This document shows, in pieces, positions 59,170 through 64,000 of a DNA stretch of 64,000 nucleotides. Source of the stretch: Paenibacillus sp. PL2-23 (GTDB lineage: Bacteria; Bacillota; Bacilli; Paenibacillales; Paenibacillaceae); NCBI RefSeq assembly GCF_040834005.1, contig NZ_CP162129.1:3248001-3312000 (forward strand), written 5' to 3'. The position numbers and the translations under genes were made by a program. Position 1 is the stretch's first letter, and every line of letters starts with the position of its first letter. A model generated the notes under the pieces. That model worked only from the letters and a program-made list of their open reading frames with translations, did not search any database and was not told where the DNA came from.

Positions 59170-59814
59170 CTAACGCAGCGCTGCGATGGCAGCCGCCCGA
59201 TCCTGCTCTCCGAACACCGCGTTGCCTGCGACAAGCACGTTGGCGCCAGCCTCTACAATGGCCTTCGCCGTATCCCGGTTCACGCCGCCGTCCACCTGCA
59301 CATGTACGTTCGACAGCTCCCGTTCCTCCAGCATCCCCCGCACCTGACGAAGCTTCACCAAGGAATAAGGGATAAAGGATTGCCCTCCGAAGCCAGGGTT
59401 GACGGTCATAATGAGGACAAGATCAAGCTCGTGAATGATGGGCTCCAGCACGGAGACCGGTGTTGCGGGATTGATGGCGACGCCAGCGGGAAGCCCTTGC
59501 TCCTTGATGGCGTGAACCGTCCGATGAAGATGAACGCAGGCTTCAGCGTGCACGGTAATCCGGTCCGCGCCCGCCGCTATGTAGCTGTTCAGCGACAGCT
59601 CCGGCCGCTCGATCATCAGATGCACGTCGAACGGGAGCTTCGTGGCCGATCTAACCGCGGCGATGACGGGAGGGCCGAATGTCAAATTCGGCACGAAATG
59701 GCCGTCCATGACATCCACATGGATCCAGTCCGCTCCGGCATGCTCCGCCGCTTGAATTTCCTCTCCCAGTCTTGCAAAGTCTGCCGAGAGGATGGATGGG
59801 GCAATGATGGTCAT
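59170..59814 (-). CDS. rpe: Ribulose-phosphate 3-epimerase
   Basis: Rpe interconverts ribulose-5-phosphate and xylulose-5-phosphate in the pentose phosphate pathway. The 214-residue TIM barrel has [17 protein letters not shown], the metal ligands in [14 protein letters not shown] (Asp) and [10 protein letters not shown] (His), the phosphate-contact [11 protein letters not shown] and the catalytic Asp in VQVDGGVN. The site GGAGGTATTAATTGTA precedes the ATG. It lies 5 bp after rsgA. Confidence 0.96.
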   Translation of the reverse strand: MTIIAPSILSADFARLGEEIQAAEHAGADWIHVDVMDGHFVPNLTFGPPVIAAVRSATKLPFDVHLMIERPELSLNSYIAAGADRITVHAEACVHLHRTVHAIKEQGLPAGVAINPATPVSVLEPIIHELDLVLIMTVNPGFGGQSFIPYSLVKLRQVRGMLEERELSNVHVQVDGGVNRDTAKAIVEAGANVLVAGNAVFGEQDRAAAIAALR

Positions 59815-59819
59815 TACAA

Positions 59820-60728
59820 TTAATACCTCCGCTTCATATCTTTCATTTCTTCTAGAAATAAAACGTAATGGTCGTAACGGCTGCGCTCAATCTCGCCGGC
59901 CTCTAAAGCGTCCAGCACGGCGCAGCCAGGCTCGTGCACGTGCGTGCAGCCGCGGAACCTGCAATCCGGCGAGAGCTTCCGCATCTCCACAAAGCAGTAG
60001 CTTAAGTCCTCTACGCCAAGCTCGCCGAAGTCAAGCTGGCTGAAGCCAGGCGTATCGGCGACATAACCGCCGTCGATGTCGATCAGCTCTACATGCCTTG
60101 TTGTATGCTTGCCTCGCCCAAGCCGATTGCTGATTGCGTTGGTTTCGAGCTGGAGGCCCGGCACCAGCGCATTCAGCAGCGAGGATTTGCCTACCCCGGA
60201 CTGGCCGGCGAATACGGCAAGATGGCCTTGAAGCCGCTGCCTCAGCTCGGAGATGCCCGCCTGCTTGCGTGAGCTTGTTCCGAAGACCTCGTAGCCGAGC
60301 TTGCGGTAGATGCGGGTTACGGAGGCGGCGGCAGCGGCCGCCTCCTCCGTCTCTTCGCCTTCGCTTTCGAGATCCTGCTTGCTCAAGGCCAATACGGCGG
60401 GAATGCCGGCATGCTCGATATGGACCAGAAACTTGTCCAGCAGCTGCAGATTCAAGGCGGGCTCGGTCACCGAAAACACCAGAATCGCCAGATCCACGTT
60501 CGCGACAGGAGGGCGGATCAGCTCGGAGCTTCGGGGGAACAGCTCCGTAACTGTTCCTTCCCCGTTCTCCGTCAGACTGTAATGCACCTTGTCGCCGACA
60601 AGCGGCGACTCCCCGCGCTTCTTGAACACGCCGCGCGCCCTGCACTGCACCGTTGCCGAATCGCTGGCCTCGCCCTCTGCCCTTACGTAGTAATACCCGC
60701 TGAGCGCTTTGACGATCATGCCGGTCAT
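59820..60728 (-). CDS. rsgA: Ribosome small subunit-dependent GTPase RsgA
   Basis: RsgA is a circularly permuted GTPase that aids late 30S maturation. It has an OB-fold N-terminus ([19 protein letters not shown]), G4 [10 protein letters not shown]1 [17 protein letters not shown]2 [10 protein letters not shown]3 DTPGFSQL and a C-terminal zinc domain ([16 protein letters not shown]). The frame is open 19 codons further upstream into prkC, but MTGMIVK behind AAGGACG gives the family start, 13 bp after the prkC stop. An Ala/Glu-rich insert lies near residue 130. Confidence 0.95.
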   Translation of the reverse strand: MTGMIVKALSGYYYVRAEGEASDSATVQCRARGVFKKRGESPLVGDKVHYSLTENGEGTVTELFPRSSELIRPPVANVDLAILVFSVTEPALNLQLLDKFLVHIEHAGIPAVLALSKQDLESEGEETEEAAAAAASVTRIYRKLGYEVFGTSSRKQAGISELRQRLQGHLAVFAGQSGVGKSSLLNALVPGLQLETNAISNRLGRGKHTTRHVELIDIDGGYVADTPGFSQLDFGELGVEDLSYCFVEMRKLSPDCRFRGCTHVHEPGCAVLDALEAGEIERSRYDHYVLFLEEMKDMKRRY

Positions 60729-60741
60729 TTGGTTGTCGTCC

Positions 60742-62868
60742 TTATTCTCCGCCGCTTCCTTCGCCTTCGCCTTCAGTCTCGCCATTGCCTTCGTCTACCC
60801 CCGCTTGTGCCGTTTCTTGTCCTTCGTCACCGCCGCCGTCCGACGGCGGTGGCGTCTCTTCACCTGGAATCGTCAGCCCGGGTCCGCCCGAGCCGTTCAA
60901 ATCCTCATATCTGATTTCTCTGGTATCCATAAACTGATTGTCGCGGTACACCGTCACCGTTGCCACCGTGTCCGGAGCCAGCACCACGGTAACGGGAATA
61001 TCCACCGTGCCGGTAATCGTCCTCGTCTCGCCCGTAATATTCTCGCCTGTGGCGTCAGAATAGTCGATTCTCACTTCGCTGGACTTCCCGGCGACAGCTG
61101 GGGATATTTTGACCGTGAATGTATATTTCTTCGCGTCGGCAGGAGGTCCCGAGCTTACGCGCAGCGTTATATTGGAGCCCTTCGGCACCCGGTCTCCCGC
61201 ATTAAAGTTGTCGACGGAGATAACCTTGTCCTTCTCATGGATATAGCTCGGCTCGTAGAGCACATCCTCTTCGTCCAGAACAAGCTCCAGCGTACTCAGC
61301 ATCTTCCGCGCCGTAGACAAGCTTTCGTCAACCAGGTCCGGCATCTCCACCGTCTCCCGTCCGAGGCTGACGACAAACGCGATCTCGTCCTTCTCGGGGT
61401 CCAGCTGCTCCCCGTCGGCCGGCGTCTGCTTCAGAATGATATCCGCCTCTTCCTCGCTATGCTCCTCCGTCACAAGGATGCGGTCCTCCGTGAAGCCGAG
61501 CCCCAGCAGCTCCTCCTTCACCGTCTTGAACCGCTGCCCGACAAAGTTTCGAACGGTGGCAAGCTCAGGGCCGTCGCTGACGGTCAGCTGAATATGGGTA
61601 TTCGCCTTGACCTTCATATTTTTTTTGTTCTGATCCATAACATGATCCTTCGGGACGTCCTTGCTGAATTCCCGTATGAGCGGCTCCTCCACTCGCAGCC
61701 CATTCTCCTGAAGCTCCTTGTACGCTTCGTCAATCGACAAACCTACGACATAAGGCACATCCACTTCCTCGGGATCCAGCTTGTCGAGCAGCCAGACAAA
61801 TCCGGCAATGAGCAGCGCCAGGAGCAGTAGGGTTACACCAACGATCGTAACCGGTTTCTTCCAGCCTTGGGACTTCTTCTCCTCTTCCATCCATTTGCCC
61901 GTATCAGAGGCGATCGCAGCCTTGGGGTCCGGGCGCTCCCGCCCCGCCGACGTGCTGGACATGCCGGCATCGCCCCGAATGGCGGGCATCACCCTGGTCT
62001 CTTCCATATCGTGAAAATCCGCAAATGAGATTTTGGGCTCATTCAGACGCTCGGGCCGCAGGCAGGTGTCAAGATCCAGCAGCATCTCGTGCGCGGACGC
62101 GTAACGCTCGCTTGGATTTTTGCGCATGGCCTTCAGAATAATATTCTCCACGCTTTGCGGAATATGAGGATTGACAAAACGCGGATCCTCGAACGTCTCC
62201 TGCAGATGCTTCAGCGCAACGCTGATCGGGCTCTCCCCCAGGAATGGCAGCCTGCCCGTCAGCATCTGATACATAACAATGCCAAGGGAATACAGATCGG
62301 ATTTCTCCCCTGTGTTAATGCCTTTGGCGTGCTCCGGCGAAAAATAATGAACAGAGCCTACAACGGAGCCCGTCTGTGTAATCGTGGAGGAAGTCACCGC
62401 GCGGGCGATGCCGAAGTCCGTCACCTTCACGCGGCCATTATTGCCAATTAATATATTATGAGGCTTAATATCGCGATGTATGATGTGATTGCTATGGGCG
62501 TGGTCCAGAGCGTCGCTGATTTGCACCGCGATGCGGACCGCCTCGTCCGCCTGAAGCGGCGCGCGTTCCTGTATCATTTCATTCAGATTATTGCCTTCGA
62601 CATATTCCATCACAATGTAATGGGTATCATCCTCTTGGCCGACGTCATAGATGCTGACGACATTGGGATGGGAAAGCGCCGCGGCCGATTGAGCCTCTCT
62701 GCGGAATCTGCGAATAAATTCCTCATCGTTCACGAACTGCTGGCGGAGCACCTTCACGGCAACCTTCCGGTTCAACAGGACGTCATGCGCCTTGTAGACA
62801 AGCGCCATGCCGCCTCCGCCGATCCGCGACAGGATTTCGTAACGGCCGCTCAAATCATGTCCGATCAT
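60742..62868 (-). CDS. prkC: Membrane Ser/Thr protein kinase PrkC with PASTA domains
   Basis: PrkC senses muropeptides and links growth, cell-wall state and germination. The 708-residue protein has a Hanks-type kinase (about 10-270; glycine loop GGGGMALVYKA, Lys in VAVKVL, HRDIKPHNI, DFG), a juxtamembrane linker, one transmembrane helix (about 345-367) and three extracellular PASTA repeats (about 370-575). The C-terminal region is acidic and Gly/Glu-rich, ending GEGEGSGGE. It overlaps the phosphatase gene by 14 bases, and the pair should act antagonistically. Confidence 0.95.
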   Translation of the reverse strand: MIGHDLSGRYEILSRIGGGGMALVYKAHDVLLNRKVAVKVLRQQFVNDEEFIRRFRREAQSAAALSHPNVVSIYDVGQEDDTHYIVMEYVEGNNLNEMIQERAPLQADEAVRIAVQISDALDHAHSNHIIHRDIKPHNILIGNNGRVKVTDFGIARAVTSSTITQTGSVVGSVHYFSPEHAKGINTGEKSDLYSLGIVMYQMLTGRLPFLGESPISVALKHLQETFEDPRFVNPHIPQSVENIILKAMRKNPSERYASAHEMLLDLDTCLRPERLNEPKISFADFHDMEETRVMPAIRGDAGMSSTSAGRERPDPKAAIASDTGKWMEEEKKSQGWKKPVTIVGVTLLLLALLIAGFVWLLDKLDPEEVDVPYVVGLSIDEAYKELQENGLRVEEPLIREFSKDVPKDHVMDQNKKNMKVKANTHIQLTVSDGPELATVRNFVGQRFKTVKEELLGLGFTEDRILVTEEHSEEEADIILKQTPADGEQLDPEKDEIAFVVSLGRETVEMPDLVDESLSTARKMLSTLELVLDEEDVLYEPSYIHEKDKVISVDNFNAGDRVPKGSNITLRVSSGPPADAKKYTFTVKISPAVAGKSSEVRIDYSDATGENITGETRTITGTVDIPVTVVLAPDTVATVTVYRDNQFMDTREIRYEDLNGSGGPGLTIPGEETPPPSDGGGDEGQETAQAGVDEGNGETEGEGEGSGGE

Positions 62869-63637
62869 TATGCCCCTCCTCCCGCTTCATGCCGGCCTGC
62901 TCCTGCAGCAGAACAATCGTAATATTGTCGTCGCCGCCCGCTTCAAGCGCAAGCTGAATGAGGTGATCCGCCTTGCTCTCCAGCGTAGGATCGTCCTCAC
63001 CGGCGATAACGGCGTGCATCTCCTGCTCGCTGACCATATTCGTCAAGCCGTCGCTGCAGAGCATCAGAACATCCTCCGGCGACCAGGCCAGCGCCTGCAC
63101 GTCGATGTCCACGTTGGGGTCGGTACCTATCGCTCGGGTGAGCACGTTGCGCCTCGGGTGACGGGCCGCCTCCTCCTCCGTCAATTGTCCCGATCTTACA
63201 AGCTCGTTCACCAAGGAATGGTCCATCGTCAGCAGATCGATTGAGCGCTTGGACACCTTGTAGGCCCGGCTGTCGCCGACATGGCCGATAATGGCATTCC
63301 CCGCGCGAAGCAGCGCGGCGACGATCGTCGTCCCCATGTTGTGGTAGCGATCGTCGCCTGACGCCATGGCATATATTGTCTCGTTCGCCTCGCTGATTGC
63401 CTGACGGATCAGCATCTTGCCCTCTTGCTCCGTCAATTCCGGCTTCGCCGCATGCTTCTCCAGAGCGCCGCGGAACGCGTTCACCGCCATCTGGCTTGCG
63501 ACATCGCCGGCTTGATGCCCGCCCATGCCGTCCGCCACTATCGCCAGCGTCACGCCGTTCTGTAATTCCCCCACCCAGGACTGGTCCTCGTTGATTTGCC
63601 GGACTCGTCCGATATGACTGCGGTATGCCGTTAACAA
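62855..63637 (-). CDS. prpC: PP2C-type Ser/Thr phosphatase (PrpC/Stp1)
   Basis: The phosphatase partner of PrkC. The 260-residue PPM-family enzyme shows RQINEDQSW, the metal-binding VADGMGGHQAGDVAS, NMGTTIVAAL, IGHVGDSRAYKV, VLMLCSDGLTN and a final GGDDNITIVLL. The start is TTG 63637 behind GAGGTGATGAGAAT; no ATG fits. It is followed directly by overlapping prkC and preceded by rlmN at 7 bp. Confidence 0.94.
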   Translation of the reverse strand: MLTAYRSHIGRVRQINEDQSWVGELQNGVTLAIVADGMGGHQAGDVASQMAVNAFRGALEKHAAKPELTEQEGKMLIRQAISEANETIYAMASGDDRYHNMGTTIVAALLRAGNAIIGHVGDSRAYKVSKRSIDLLTMDHSLVNELVRSGQLTEEEAARHPRRNVLTRAIGTDPNVDIDVQALAWSPEDVLMLCSDGLTNMVSEQEMHAVIAGEDDPTLESKADHLIQLALEAGGDDNITIVLLQEQAGMKREEGHNDRT

Positions 63638-63644
63638 ATTCTCA

Positions 63645-64000
63645 TCACCTCGACTGAGACTCCATATGTTTGGCTCTTAATTGTCCGCAGGCAGCGGCAA
63701 TGTCATGGCCCTGCTCCCTGCGGATCGTCACGTTAATCTTATTACGCTCCAGCACCCGCTGGAATTCGAATATATCCTCACGCGGCGTACGGACATAATT
63801 GCGCTCCGGCACATGATTGACGGGAATAAGGTTCACGTGGCACAGCATGTCCTTCAGCACGCCCGCAAGCTCCTCGGCATGCTCCGCTTGATCGTTCACG
63901 CCGCCGATGAGGGCATATTCGAACGTAATTCTTCTTCCCGTTTTGGCGATGTAGTAACGGCAAGCCTCAATCACGTCCTCGAACGGGAAGCGCCGATTCA
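63645..64000 (-). CDS. rlmN: 23S rRNA/tRNA adenine-C2 methyltransferase RlmN, C-terminal part (cut by window edge)
   Basis: RlmN is a radical-SAM enzyme methylating A2503 of 23S rRNA. Only the last 118 or so residues are here: [56 protein letters not shown] and [20 protein letters not shown], the last holding the methyl-carrying cysteine (AACGQL). The N-terminal part with the CxxxCxxC cluster lies beyond 64000. Confidence 0.94.
   Translation of the reverse strand, partial: NRRFPFEDVIEACRYYIAKTGRRITFEYALIGGVNDQAEHAEELAGVLKDMLCHVNLIPVNHVPERNYVRTPREDIFEFQRVLERNKINVTIRREQGHDIAAACGQLRAKHMESQSR

Overview
The window looks like a chromosomal segment of a Paenibacillus-type endospore former (Bacillota). 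Its housekeeping genes are moderately GC-rich. It carries spore coat genes (cotJABC), a gerA-type germinant receptor, SpoVM, SpoVIF and YlbJ, and Paenibacillus-like lipid and ribosomal operons. No rRNA, tRNA or CRISPR array was seen.

Left edge (1-8.9 kb): core genes. On the minus strand, yceD-rpmF is followed by fapR-plsX-fabH-fabD, which has its own promoter with a FapR operator just downstream of the -10. Next come tmcAL, ylbL and ylbJ, then coaD and rsmD. Right edge (52.5-64 kb): rlmN-stp-prkC-rsgA-rpe, the tiny spoVM, rpmB, yloU-fakA, a DegV protein, recG and spoVIF. The 43 kb between rsmD and recG/spoVIF is mostly accessory.

Accessory part, in order. 9-13.4 kb: a Spo0E-like phosphatase and a DNA-repair island (Ku, Fpg/Nei glycosylase, endonuclease IV, stand-alone LigD-type ligase). 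13.4-18.4 kb: a compact minus-strand four-gene unit that looks biosynthetic and that I cannot match to a known pathway: an esterase with a starch-binding-like tail, a BtrH-like acyltransferase fused to an acyl carrier domain, an adenylate-forming enzyme, and an Fe(II)/2-oxoglutarate oxygenase. 18.6-29.5 kb: a starch/cyclodextrin locus with a cyclodextrin glucanotransferase, a maltodextrin ABC importer lacking its own ATPase, a large multi-module amylase and a LacI-type regulator, with palindromic operators and cre-like sites between the divergent genes. 29.6-33 kb: cotJABC, a zinc-ribbon protein and two cell-wall hydrolases. 33-37 kb: a TPP-riboswitch-controlled thiamine-precursor transporter operon ending in a TatD-like hydrolase. 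37-42.2 kb: a gerA-type operon and a glycosyltransferase.

42.3-47.2 kb is a mobile-element scrap zone: a 5'-degraded IS1595-type transposase, AT-rich genes, a frameshifted Old-Yellow-Enzyme tail, and a tnpB-only IS200/IS605-type element with its probable omega-RNA. It is followed by an SOS operon (47.2-49.2 kb) with two LexA boxes, a small unknown protein, a UvrX-type Y-family polymerase and a YolD-like protein. A DUF2515 gene, a YedK/HMCES gene and an AT-rich orphan gene complete the insert.

The most promising little-described systems are the BtrH-ACP/ANL/PhyH/esterase unit beside the CGTase, and the TatD hydrolase placed in the thiamine-salvage operon. All assignments come from reading the sequence; no database search was run.
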